This document shows, one piece after another, positions 1 through 5,940 of a DNA stretch of 9,287 nt (position 1 is the first letter of the stretch; each line of letters starts with the position of its first letter). The notes under the pieces are model-generated. The model saw only the letters and a program-made list of their open reading frames with translations. It searched no databases and was not told the origin of the DNA. Origin of the DNA: Caldifarciminota bacterium (GTDB lineage Bacteria > Hydrothermota > Tepidihabitantia > Tepidihabitantales > Tepidihabitantaceae); the NCBI GenBank assembly GCA_016935295.1, contig JAFGRF010000063.1:1-9287 (forward strand), given 5' to 3'. Made by a program: the position numbers and the translations under genes.

Positions 1-308
1 GAGAAGTGGAATGAACCGAGCGTTGAAGGGTCCAATGCCGTGAGCGATGCTGCGAGCAGTTTGTTGAGCGATGCGCGGTCCGATGACCGATACAGGTTGA
101 GGTCAAGGTTAAGGTCGAGTGCGGGGTGCAGTCGTGAATGCGGTTGGAGGAGCAATGCACTACGCAATGGACGATGCGATGAGAGTCCCGATGAGCGGAG
201 CGACGGACGGTGCTTTCAGGTGGGCAATGAAGGATGCTTCGCTGGACCGGAGTGCGTTTTCACGTGCTCTTTAGTTGACCGGTTGAAGATTCTGCTCGGT
301 CTCCAGTG
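1..308. other. Non-coding, degenerate low-complexity region
   Basis: No convincing gene lies here on either strand. The plus-strand reading frame that runs through it has a composition driven by repeats (Ser/Arg/Asp rich) and no recognisable domain, so I leave it out. The stretch is rich in degenerate words of the type CGATG, CAATG and GAGCG. The 10-mer TGAGCGATGC occurs at 41-50 and again at 65-74, and CGATG/CAATG words recur to about position 235. A hexamer tandem lies inside at 94-117. The region sits downstream of the minus-strand helicase gene, but I see no hairpin followed by a T-run that would act as its terminator. Confidence 0.6.
94..117. repeat. Hexamer tandem repeat, four AGGTYR units
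   Basis: Four contiguous six-base units are visible: AGGTTG, AGGTCA, AGGTTA, AGGTCG. All share AGGT followed by a pyrimidine and a purine. The tract lies in the non-coding left end of the window. Its function is unknown; it looks like a short simple-sequence repeat of a kind scattered in intergenic DNA. Confidence 0.75.
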
Positions 309-2309
309 CTATTCGCAGAAGGGTGCGAAGAAGCGCTCGAGGTCGGTGAGCTTGGTGGTGACGCGGACGCCGTTGGGCAGGGACTTGAGGAAGGAGCCGC
401 CGTAGTTGCCGGCGAGGATTCGCTTGTCGAGGACGCAGACGACGCCGCGGTCGGTCGTGCTGCGGATAAGCCGGCCGAAGCCCTGGCGGAAGCGGAGCAC
501 GGCCGTCGGTAGCTGGTACTGGGTGAAGGGGCTTGCGCCTTCGGCCTTGATCTTCTCGGCAATCGCGGTGAGGCGAGGGTCGTCGGGCACCTCGAAGGGC
601 AGGCGGCAGATGACTAGGCAGGAGAGGGCTTCGCCCGGAACGTCGATGCCCTGCCAGAAGGACTGGGTGGCGAACAGGACCGAGTGTCTGTCTTCGCGGA
701 ATTCGTCCAGCAGCCGGGCCACCGAGGTGTCGCCCTGCAGGAGGTAGTTGTACCCGGTCTGGGGCATGAGCCCGAAGACCGAGTTCATCGAGTCGTAGCT
801 GGTGAAGAGGACAAGCGCCCGTCCCATGCTGGTCTTGATGATTCCGGCGATGGTTTCGGCTGCGGCGCGGTTGAACGCGTCTTTCTGGGTCGGCGGAGGC
901 AGGTGGTCGGAGACGTAGAGCAGGCTCTGCTTCTGGTAGTCGAAGGGCGAGTCGAGGGCCGCAGTCTTGAAGTCCTCAAGCCCGAGCCGGGTGGAGACGA
1001 AGTTGAAGCTCCCGGCAACCGTGAGCGTCGCCGAGGTCAGTATCGTGCTGGAGAAGTTCTCGTAGACCGCCCCGCGGAGTAGCCCGGCGACCTCAAGCGG
1101 CGCGGCCAGCAGGCTGAGCCGTCCCTGGCTGCTGCGCTCAGCCCAGTGGACCTCGCCGTCCGGTTCAGGTTCGCGGAAGGCCTCGAGCGCTCGGGCAGAC
1201 CAGCTCAGTCTGAACGCCACGCCGGTCATCTCAGCACTGACGGCCTCGTCATCGAGGTCGTGCACGATTTCCTCAAGGGCCTTGGCCAGTCGGCTGAGGG
1301 CCTCGGCCAGGGAGCCGGAGTCAAGCGGGTCGCGGATGCGAGAGCGCTGTGCGTCTCTGGCCAGGAGCGGCTCGATTGCGCGGAAGAACCGGTCGAGTTC
1401 GACCCTGGCCGCAGAGGCCTCGGTCTGGATCGAGCGCCTTGCCGACGAGCGCGGGCCGAGTGCCTGTACCAGGCCTCCGCCGCGGGAGGAGGAGAGCCGG
1501 TCGAGGAGCAGCGCGAGCGTGTGTTCGGAAGCCTGGTTGCCGAAGTGCTTCACCGCCGCGTCCTCGATGCGGTGGGCTTCGTCGAGGATGACAGCGTCAC
1601 ACTCGGGCAAGAGTCTGGCGTCGGCGGCAAGGTGGGAGAAGAGCAGGGCGTGGTTGACGATCAGGATGGAGGAGTGGTCCCAGGAGTCGCGGGCGCGGAA
1701 GTAGAAGCAGCTCTTGCGGAACGGGCACTTTTCCCGGCGGCAGGTGGCCAGGTCGCGGCAGATGCGCGAGGCAAGGCCGGAAGGCAGCGGGTAGGGGTAG
1801 TCGAGGATGACTCCGTGCTCGGATTTGTCGGCCCATTTGAAGAGGCGGTCGGCGGCCCTGGCTTCCGATGTCGTGTCGAACAGGCCGCGGGCGACCTGGT
1901 TTGAGAGCCGGAACTTGCAGATGTAGTTTTCCTGGCCGAAGGCAACCGCCGCGCCCACGGGCGCGGCGGAATGACGAATTCCGAATGACGAATGACGAAT
2001 GTCGGAATCGGAAGAAAGAAGGTTCTGGAGAAGCGGCACGTCCTGGGAGATGAGCTGGCTCTGGAGCAGGCGGGTGTAGGTTGAGACCGCGACCCGCTTT
2101 CCGTTCTTCCTGGCCCAGAGCGCGGCCGGGACGAGATACGCGAGGCTCTTGCCAACGCCGGTGCCGGCTTCGACTGCCAGTCGACTATCGCTGACCAGTG
2201 CCTGCTCGACCAGCCGGGCCATCTCGAGTTGCTGGGGACGGTGTTCGAACCCCGGGTGAATGCGGCTCAGCGGGCCGTCAGGCAGGAAGTAGTGTTCGGC
2301 CGAGTTCAT
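309..2309 (-). CDS. dinG: DinG/XPD-family iron-sulfur ATP-dependent DNA helicase
   Basis: Superfamily 2 helicase of the DinG/XPD group, 666 aa, cytoplasmic; family members unwind 5'-tailed DNA, D-loops and R-loops in repair and replication. Visible motifs: Walker A EAGTGVGKS (47-55), motif Ia STYTRLLQSQL (76-86), DEAH box (243-246), motif V QSFWQGIDVPGE (549-560) and motif VI QGFGRLIR (609-616). Cys131, Cys190, Cys195 and Cys201 match the four cluster ligands of DinG, with the CX4CX5C spacing of the last three kept. I chose the ATG at 2307-2309 because homology-like sequence (FLPDGPLSRIHPGFEHRPQQLEMA) starts right after it; the open frame continues upstream to 2561 but that part is a shadow of the next gene. 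No clear Shine-Dalgarno precedes it. Residues about 99-118, between motif Ia and the first cluster cysteine, are an in-frame repeat insertion (IRHSSFGIRHS). Confidence 0.93.
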   Translation of the reverse strand: MNSAEHYFLPDGPLSRIHPGFEHRPQQLEMARLVEQALVSDSRLAVEAGTGVGKSLAYLVPAALWARKNGKRVAVSTYTRLLQSQLISQDVPLLQNLLSSDSDIRHSSFGIRHSAAPVGAAVAFGQENYICKFRLSNQVARGLFDTTSEARAADRLFKWADKSEHGVILDYPYPLPSGLASRICRDLATCRREKCPFRKSCFYFRARDSWDHSSILIVNHALLFSHLAADARLLPECDAVILDEAHRIEDAAVKHFGNQASEHTLALLLDRLSSSRGGGLVQALGPRSSARRSIQTEASAARVELDRFFRAIEPLLARDAQRSRIRDPLDSGSLAEALSRLAKALEEIVHDLDDEAVSAEMTGVAFRLSWSARALEAFREPEPDGEVHWAERSSQGRLSLLAAPLEVAGLLRGAVYENFSSTILTSATLTVAGSFNFVSTRLGLEDFKTAALDSPFDYQKQSLLYVSDHLPPPTQKDAFNRAAAETIAGIIKTSMGRALVLFTSYDSMNSVFGLMPQTGYNYLLQGDTSVARLLDEFREDRHSVLFATQSFWQGIDVPGEALSCLVICRLPFEVPDDPRLTAIAEKIKAEGASPFTQYQLPTAVLRFRQGFGRLIRSTTDRGVVCVLDKRILAGNYGGSFLKSLPNGVRVTTKLTDLERFFAPFCE
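1946..2010. repeat. Repeat element inside the helicase gene: inverted repeat plus GAATGAC units
   Basis: A perfect 11-bp inverted repeat, CCGCCGCGCCC (1946-1956) and GGGCGCGGCGG (1959-1969), has a 2-base spacer. It directly adjoins GAATGAC units starting at 1969, 1983 and 1990; the 11-mer GAATGACGAAT occurs at 1969-1979, 1983-1993 and 1990-2000. On the helicase strand the repeat part reads IRHSSFGIRHS, without a frameshift. From memory, similar IRHSS-type translations recur as spurious peptides in planctomycete and candidate-phylum genomes, which would suit a dispersed intergenic repeat; I could not check this. Confidence 0.75.
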
Positions 2310-2403
2310 GTAGGGTGTACAAGCACCGACGGACACAGACGAACACCGACTTCGTGTGTCCGGTGTTTTCCTTTTGGTGCCTTCGTGTCTTTGTGGTGAG
2401 TTC
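2310..2403. repeat. Intergenic repeat-like element with bulged inverted repeat
   Basis: This 94-base gap separates the two minus-strand genes. It contains an imperfect stem: CACC (2324-2327), GGACACA (2331-2337) and CGAA (2340-2343) pair with TTCG (2351-2354), TGTGTCC (2355-2361) and GGTG (2362-2365), with bulges of 3 and 2 bases and a 7-base loop. It is followed by a T/G-rich stretch with CTTCGTGTCTTTGTGGTGA (2381-2399). The composition differs sharply from the flanking genes. The words resemble dispersed intergenic repeats I associate with planctomycete-like genomes, from recall only. No T-run follows the stem in the direction of transcription, so it is not a standard terminator. Confidence 0.55.
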
Positions 2404-2781
2404 CTATCCGGACTCCTGGACGTCGGGTTCGGAGATGTCGTAGGACCGGACGAAGACGTCGTCGAAGTCGTAGACCTCATGGAAGTCTTCGATGCGGTCT
2501 TCCTCAGTCTTGGATAGGACGCCGGCGTTGACGAGGTTGAAGACGATCGCGCCGACGTCATCCGTGGTCTTCACTCCCCAGGAGTTGAGAACCGCCTTGG
2601 CCATCGGGCCATAGCGTTTGAGCGCAAGGTCCTTCACGCCGTCGAGCAACTCCCGGCCGGTGATGTGGCGGCGCTGGTTCAGTCGCGCCCACGTATGGTC
2701 AAGTGCGTCGTGGACAAACACATAGGCATTCGGCTTGTACCGGGGGTCTTTGGCGATGACCTGTTCGAGCGGATTCTCCAC
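2404..2781 (-). CDS. Minf_1886 / TIGR04138 family protein of unknown function
   Basis: Small soluble protein of 125 aa. I recognise the conserved pattern of the family named for Minf_1886 (TIGR04138, found mainly in Planctomycetes, Verrucomicrobia and relatives): KDPRYKPNAYVFVHDALD (11-28), ITGRELLDGVKDLALKRYGPM (about 40-60), LNSWGVKTTDDVGAIVFNLV (65-84), LSKTEEDRIEDF (89-100), and the C-terminal YDFDDVF (104-110). The family has no established biochemical function. No signal peptide or membrane segment is visible. The GTG at 2779-2781 is the chosen start: homology begins at once (VENPLEQVIAKDPRY), and upstream codons are made from the hexamer repeat. A TACAAT box 7 bases upstream suggests a leaderless or nearly leaderless message. 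It may be co-transcribed with the helicase 94 bases downstream. Confidence 0.85.
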   Translation of the reverse strand: MENPLEQVIAKDPRYKPNAYVFVHDALDHTWARLNQRRHITGRELLDGVKDLALKRYGPMAKAVLNSWGVKTTDDVGAIVFNLVNAGVLSKTEEDRIEDFHEVYDFDDVFVRSYDISEPDVQESG

Positions 2782-2788
2782 CAGCCGA

Positions 2789-2794
2789 TTGTAG
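2789..2794 (-). promoter_or_regulatory. Candidate -10 box for the Minf_1886-family gene
   Basis: Read on the minus strand this is TACAAT, a 5 of 6 match to TATAAT. Transcription starting about 7 bases downstream would begin at or next to the GTG start codon, giving a leaderless message. The -35 region falls in the hexamer repeat (CTTGCG, 16-base spacing) and is a poor match, so this call rests on the -10 box and position only. Confidence 0.35.
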
Positions 2795-2804
2795 CGACGG
2801 CAGG

Positions 2805-2828
2805 CCCAAGCGCAAGCACAAGCCCAAG
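2805..2828. repeat. Hexamer tandem repeat, four CVCAAG units
   Basis: Four contiguous units CCCAAG, CGCAAG, CACAAG, CCCAAG lie in the divergent intergenic region, followed by a partial fifth (CACC). On the minus strand they read as CTTGGG-type units and occupy the expected -35 region of the leftward gene. Unit number could therefore alter promoter spacing, which is inference. Confidence 0.75.
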
Positions 2829-2830
2829 CA

Positions 2831-2847
2831 CCGGCGCATCGCGCCGG
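2831..2847. repeat. GC-rich perfect hairpin between divergent genes
   Basis: CCGGCGC (2831-2837) and GCGCCGG (2841-2847) form a 7-bp perfect stem around a 3-base loop. It lies just after the hexamer tandem and 7 bases before the -35 box of the rightward promoter. It could be an operator half-site pair, a block between two divergent promoters, or part of the repeat element; the sequence does not decide. Confidence 0.6.
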
Positions 2848-2854
2848 GGCTTCC

Positions 2855-2882
2855 TTGACTTTCCCTCTACAAAACCTAAGAT
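2855..2882 (+). promoter_or_regulatory. Sigma-70-like promoter for the rightward gene row
   Basis: TTGACT (2855-2860) and TAAGAT (2877-2882) are separated by 16 bases and match TTGACA and TATAAT at 5 and 4 positions. The surrounding stretch is locally AT-rich within GC-rich DNA (TCTACAAAACCTAAGATA). Transcription would start near 2889 and leave a leader of about 118 bases before the alkyltransferase ATG. This is the best promoter in the window. Confidence 0.6.
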
Positions 2883-2914
2883 ACCCGCCAGTGAAGACCT
2901 GCGAGTCCGAGGCG

Positions 2915-2950
2915 GTTCGACGTCGTTCGCCGCTGCGGCCCCCGTCGAAC
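2915..2950 (+). other. Stem-loop in the alkyltransferase leader
   Basis: GTTCGACG (2915-2922) and CGTCGAAC (2943-2950) are perfect complements, 8 bp, around a 20-base GC-rich loop. It lies within the predicted leader. No T-run follows, so it is not a standard terminator, and I do not recognise a riboswitch class. It may simply be chance in GC-rich sequence. Confidence 0.35.
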
Positions 2951-3007
2951 AGAGCGTGCCGGCTCGGGCCGTATTGGGTCACCGTCGGCTCCCGGGGCGG
3001 CAGAGTG

Positions 3008-3472
3008 ATGAGTGTCGAGCTGGGAACAAAAGGAAGCCGCGATGACCGGAGCCTGGCCGGAGACCTTGAGCGTGTTCTTCGTGGCGGCAGGATTCCCGAG
3101 TACCTGCACGTGGATGCCTCCGGTTTGCCTGCGTTCACCCGTAAGGTTCTGGGCCGCTGCGCCGGGATCCGACCAGGACAAGTGATGACCTACTTGGGAC
3201 TGGCGAGGGCAGTCGGCCGGCCCAGGGCCGCGCGTGCGGTCGGCCAGGTGATGGCCGGCAACCCGTTTGCCCTGCTGATTCCCTGCCACCGCGTGGTTGG
3301 GTCGGACCACTCGCTGCATGGGTTCGGCGGCGGGTTGGAGATGAAAGAGTGGCTTCTGGCGAGAGAAGGATGGGAGTTTGAGGGGAGAGGTAGAGACCGC
3401 AGGCTTGCCGGGCGAAGTCAGAAGGCAGAAGTACCGGCCCGCAGCCGAAGGCCCAGGAACGGAAATGGCTAG
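3008..3472 (+). CDS. ogt: O6-alkylguanine-DNA alkyltransferase (methylated-DNA--protein-cysteine methyltransferase)
   Basis: Suicide DNA-repair protein, 154 aa, that transfers an alkyl group from O6 of guanine to its own cysteine. The DNA-binding/active-site domain spans about 41-122: TYLGLA with Tyr62, RAARAVG with the finger-type Arg76, Asn85 in the hinge (GNP), PCHRVV with nucleophile Cys93 and His94, and Glu120 in WLLARE. All key residues of the family are present. The N-terminal part is only about 40 residues, shorter than the full RNase H-like domain of Ogt or human MGMT, as in minimal active-site-domain versions. The last 30 or so residues form a basic tail (RDRRLAGRSQKAEVPARS) that looks repeat-derived. 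ATG at 3008 is the only plausible start; the ribosome site is weak. The 3' end overlaps the next gene by 8 bases. Whether it repairs or only senses lesions is not decidable, but Cys93 argues for transfer activity. Confidence 0.92.
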   Translation: MSVELGTKGSRDDRSLAGDLERVLRGGRIPEYLHVDASGLPAFTRKVLGRCAGIRPGQVMTYLGLARAVGRPRAARAVGQVMAGNPFALLIPCHRVVGSDHSLHGFGGGLEMKEWLLAREGWEFEGRGRDRRLAGRSQKAEVPARSRRPRNGNG

Positions 3473-4100
3473 GGAGATCAGGCGACTGGTGGTCGGTCCG
3501 CTAGCCACCAACTGCTACTTGCTGAAGTCGGGCGAGGAACTGGCAGTGATCGACCCGGGAGGGGACGCGGAGACGATCCTCGCCGTTGCCAAGGAGTTGG
3601 GCGGGTCCGTGAAGTATGTCATCGATACCCACGGCCACATCGATCACATCGCGGCCAACCGTGAGGTAGTCGAGGCGACCGGAGCCGAGCTACTGATACA
3701 TGAGTTGGACGGCAGACTGCTCGCCCAGCCGGACGGAAATCTGTCCAGCCTCATGGGCATGAGATTGACCTCGCCGGAACCGGACCGGTTGCTCAACGAG
3801 GGTGATACGGTCCGGGTAGGAGAGGATGAGCTGACCGTTCTACATACGCCCGGGCACACGCCGGGCGGCATCTGCCTGCTGGCCGCGGGCTACGCTTTCA
3901 CCGGGGACACGCTGTTCGTAGATTCCATCGGCCGGGTCGATTTCCCTGGAGGGTCGGAGAGGCAGATCATGGCCTCGCTCGCAAGGCTGCAGGCCGTCCT
4001 CGGAAAGGACACGGAGATTTACCCCGGGCACGGTGAGCCGGGAACGTTCGGCAGGGCATTGCTCGTTAACCCGTTCCTCGGCAGCTTGGTGGTTGGATAG
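3465..4100 (+). CDS. Metallo-beta-lactamase-fold hydrolase (glyoxalase II-like, YcbL type)
   Basis: Cytoplasmic metal-dependent hydrolase, 211 aa, of the small glyoxalase II-like branch. Metal ligands are all present: THGHIDH (55-61: His56, His58, Asp60, His61), HTPGHTPGG with His131, GDTLF with Asp148, and PGHG with His189. The N-terminal [11 protein letters not shown] (10-20) and [13 protein letters not shown] (162-174) are typical of this group. It lacks the C-terminal glutathione-binding domain of full-length GloB, so hydroxyacylglutathione is only one possible substrate; other thioesters fit as well. ATG at 3465 is preceded by AGGAA at 3455-3459 and overlaps the alkyltransferase stop, which suggests translational coupling. 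No signal peptide is seen. Confidence 0.9.
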   Translation: MAREIRRLVVGPLATNCYLLKSGEELAVIDPGGDAETILAVAKELGGSVKYVIDTHGHIDHIAANREVVEATGAELLIHELDGRLLAQPDGNLSSLMGMRLTSPEPDRLLNEGDTVRVGEDELTVLHTPGHTPGGICLLAAGYAFTGDTLFVDSIGRVDFPGGSERQIMASLARLQAVLGKDTEIYPGHGEPGTFGRALLVNPFLGSLVVG

Positions 4101-4127
4101 AAGAGAAGACTATGAGATTGAATCGAC

Positions 4128-4133
4128 AGGAGG
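4128..4133 (+). promoter_or_regulatory. Strong Shine-Dalgarno site fixing the ino1 start
   Basis: AGGAGG stands 4 bases before the ATG at 4138. It excludes the longer in-frame reading that would begin upstream inside the hydrolase gene, and implies vigorous translation compared with neighbours, which have weak sites. Confidence 0.75.
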
Positions 4134-4137
4134 CAAC

Positions 4138-5229
4138 ATGCCCAAGGTGAGAGTCGGCATCATCGGCATCGGCAACTGCTGCAGCAGCCTGGTTCAGGGC
4201 GTGCACTACTACCGGAACGCGAAGCCCGGCGATTCGGTACCGGGCATCATGCACGTCAACCTGGGCGGATACCACATCAACGACGTCGAGTTCACGGTCG
4301 CCATCGACATCGACAAGAACAAGGTCGGCAAGGACCTCTCGCAGGCGATCTGCACGAAGCCCAACAACACGGTCGAGTTCACGCGGGTGCCGAAAACCGG
4401 GGTGAAGGTCCTGCGGGGTATGACCCATGACGGGCTCGGGCAGTACCTGTCGCAGATCATCGTGAAGGCACCCGGCCCGACCGCCGATATCGTACGGGCG
4501 CTGAAGGAGACCAAGACCGACGTGGTTGTGAACTTCCTGCCCGTGGGCAGCGAGGAAGCGACCAAGTGGTACGTGGAGCAGATACTCAAGGCCGGATGTG
4601 CGTTCGTCAACGGCATCCCGGTCTTCATCGCGTCGCAGAAGTACTGGAACAGGCGGTTCAAGGCCGCGGGTCTGCCCGTGCTCGGAGATGACATCAAGTC
4701 CCAGGTCGGAGCGACAATCGTGCATCGGATGCTGGTGTCGCTTTTCAACGACCGGGCGGTCAGGTTGCTCAAGACGATGCAGCTCAACGTCGGAGGCAAC
4801 ACCGATTTCATGAACATGCTCGAGCGTGCCCGGCTGAAGTCGAAGAAGATCTCCAAGACCGGCGCTGTGACTTCGCTCCTGAAGTACGACATCGGCGAGG
4901 AGAACATCCACGTCGGGCCTTCTGACTACGTGCCGTGGCTGAAGGACCGGAAGTGGTGCTACCTGCGGATGGAGGGCCAGACTTTCGGCGACGTGCCGCT
5001 GAACGCCGAGCTGAAGCTCGAGGTCTGGGACTCACCCAACTCGGCCGGCGTGATGATAGACGCCATTCGCTGCGCCAAACTGGCGCTGGACCACGGCCTG
5101 TCCGGGAGCATTATCGCCCCGTCGTCCTATTTCTTCAAGACGCCGCCGGTCCAGTTCCCGGACGACCAGTGCCGAAACAAGACCGAAGCCTACATCAGGA
5201 AGTACGGCCATAGGGCAAAGAAGGCATAG
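4138..5229 (+). CDS. ino1: myo-Inositol-1-phosphate synthase (inositol-3-phosphate synthase)
   Basis: NAD-dependent isomerase that converts glucose 6-phosphate to 1L-myo-inositol 1-phosphate, the first step to phosphatidylinositol and inositol-based solutes. At 363 aa it matches the short prokaryotic type (the Mycobacterium tuberculosis enzyme is 367 aa) rather than the >500 aa eukaryotic type. Visible: Rossmann start [13 protein letters not shown] (6-18), [10 protein letters not shown] (132-141), [11 protein letters not shown] (183-193), [11 protein letters not shown] (214-224), the catalytic lysine segment [11 protein letters not shown] (231-241), and [10 protein letters not shown] (295-304). 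Similarity to the actinobacterial protein as I remember it runs through the whole length, including [16 protein letters not shown] (258-273). It follows the hydrolase by 37 bases and has its own AGGAGG site. Which inositol product the cell makes is not shown here, as no CDP-inositol transferase or inositol phosphatase is present. Confidence 0.95.
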   Translation: MPKVRVGIIGIGNCCSSLVQGVHYYRNAKPGDSVPGIMHVNLGGYHINDVEFTVAIDIDKNKVGKDLSQAICTKPNNTVEFTRVPKTGVKVLRGMTHDGLGQYLSQIIVKAPGPTADIVRALKETKTDVVVNFLPVGSEEATKWYVEQILKAGCAFVNGIPVFIASQKYWNRRFKAAGLPVLGDDIKSQVGATIVHRMLVSLFNDRAVRLLKTMQLNVGGNTDFMNMLERARLKSKKISKTGAVTSLLKYDIGEENIHVGPSDYVPWLKDRKWCYLRMEGQTFGDVPLNAELKLEVWDSPNSAGVMIDAIRCAKLALDHGLSGSIIAPSSYFFKTPPVQFPDDQCRNKTEAYIRKYGHRAKKA

Positions 5230-5239
5230 GATACCGGGG

Positions 5240-5281
5240 CTCGAGGATTCCAAGGTCCGAGTATATGATCTTGGAGTCCTT
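5240..5281. repeat. Imperfect inverted repeat between ino1 and tmk
   Basis: GAGGATTCCAAG (5243-5254) pairs with CTTGGAGTCCTT (5270-5281) to give a 12-bp stem with two G-U wobbles in RNA, around a 15-base AT-richer loop. The left arm carries the 11-mer CTCGAGGATTC (5240-5250), which recurs exactly at 7499-7509 in another gap. No T-run follows, so a classical intrinsic terminator is not supported, though it could attenuate transcription or protect an mRNA end. Confidence 0.65.
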
Positions 5282-5304
5282 GACTACTAGACGGAGACAG
5301 GTCG

Positions 5305-5940
5305 ATGCGCGGCGTTCTGGTAACTCTCGAAGGCGTAGAAGGTTCGGGGAAGTCCACCCAGGCTGAACGGCTGGCTAGGCGGCTGACCGGGCTTGGCGTC
5401 AGGTGTTTGTCTCTGCGCGAGCCCGGCGGGACCGAGATCGGTGAAGCCATCCGTAGCATCCTTCTCGACCCAGGGTACAAGGAGATGCACGCCCTGACCG
5501 AGCTGTTCCTGTATCTTGCGAGCCGGAACCAGCTCGTGCGGGAGAAGGTTCTGCCCGCCCTGGATGAAGGCAAGGTCGTGGTTCTCGACCGGTTCGGCGA
5601 TTCCTCGACAGCCTACCAGGGGTTTGGCCGCGAACTGGGTGAGAAGCGGGTCGCGCGGCTGAACAAGCTGGCAACTGCCGACCTGAGGCCCAATCAGACG
5701 GTGCTTGTGGATGTGCCCATAGATGTCGGCCGTGGAAGGAAGGCATCCGGTGTCCTTGACAGACTGGAGCGTGAGCGGGTAGAATTTCATGAGCGGGTGC
5801 GCGAAGGCTACCTGCGGGTGGCCCGGCGCGCGCCTGGTCGGATCAAGGTCGTGGACGGGACTTTGCCCGCCGACGAGCTTGAGCAGTCGGTTTTCCGTCA
5901 CGTCGAAGAACTGCTGAAGCGAAAGGGTATCCTGAAGTAA
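5305..5940 (+). CDS. tmk: Thymidylate kinase (dTMP kinase)
   Basis: Cytoplasmic P-loop kinase, 211 aa, phosphorylating dTMP to dTDP for DNA synthesis. Visible: P-loop GVEGSGKST (10-18), the dTMP-binding REPGGT (38-43), DRFGDSSTAYQG (95-106) with the family's Asp-Arg pair, and an arginine-containing lid segment ending in LDRLE (about 141-155). Length is usual for the family. The ATG at 5305 has GGAG 8 bases upstream (5293-5296). The stop codon shares its last base with the next gene's ATG (TAATG), so the protease is probably translated by coupling to this gene. The link to the protease is positional; no functional connection is evident. Confidence 0.95.
   Translation: MRGVLVTLEGVEGSGKSTQAERLARRLTGLGVRCLSLREPGGTEIGEAIRSILLDPGYKEMHALTELFLYLASRNQLVREKVLPALDEGKVVVLDRFGDSSTAYQGFGRELGEKRVARLNKLATADLRPNQTVLVDVPIDVGRGRKASGVLDRLERERVEFHERVREGYLRVARRAPGRIKVVDGTLPADELEQSVFRHVEELLKRKGILK

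Noticed and set aside
1..308. CRISPR array or phage attachment site
   Set aside because: The repeated words are too short and irregular, with no spacer pattern, tRNA or integrase nearby.
40..405. Plus-strand open frame of 121 codons at the left end
   Set aside because: Its sequence reflects the repeat words (Ser/Asp/Arg-rich), it has no recognisable domain and it runs into the antisense of the helicase gene.
1868..2053. Plus-strand frame containing NDEFRMTNDECR
   Set aside because: This is the other-strand translation of the GAATGAC repeat inside the helicase gene and not a gene.
2198..2443. Plus-strand frame of 81 codons crossing the gap between the two minus-strand genes
   Set aside because: It reads through the helicase antisense and the intergenic repeat-like element; no start signal or domain is seen.
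2310..2561. Upstream extension of the helicase frame
   Set aside because: The extra 84 residues are Ser/Thr/Arg-rich, are the out-of-frame shadow of the Minf_1886-family gene plus repeat, and helicase homology starts only at the ATG at 2309.
4066..4911. Long minus-strand open frames opposite ino1
   Set aside because: They are antisense shadows caused by GC-rich codon bias; the plus-strand protein is unmistakable along its full length.
5264..5269. TATGAT as a -10 box for tmk
   Set aside because: The hexamer is a fair match, but no acceptable -35 lies 15-19 bases upstream and it falls in the loop of the inverted repeat.
5243..5281. Intrinsic terminator after ino1
   Set aside because: The stem is good, but no run of T follows and the sequence resembles a repeat found again in another gap.
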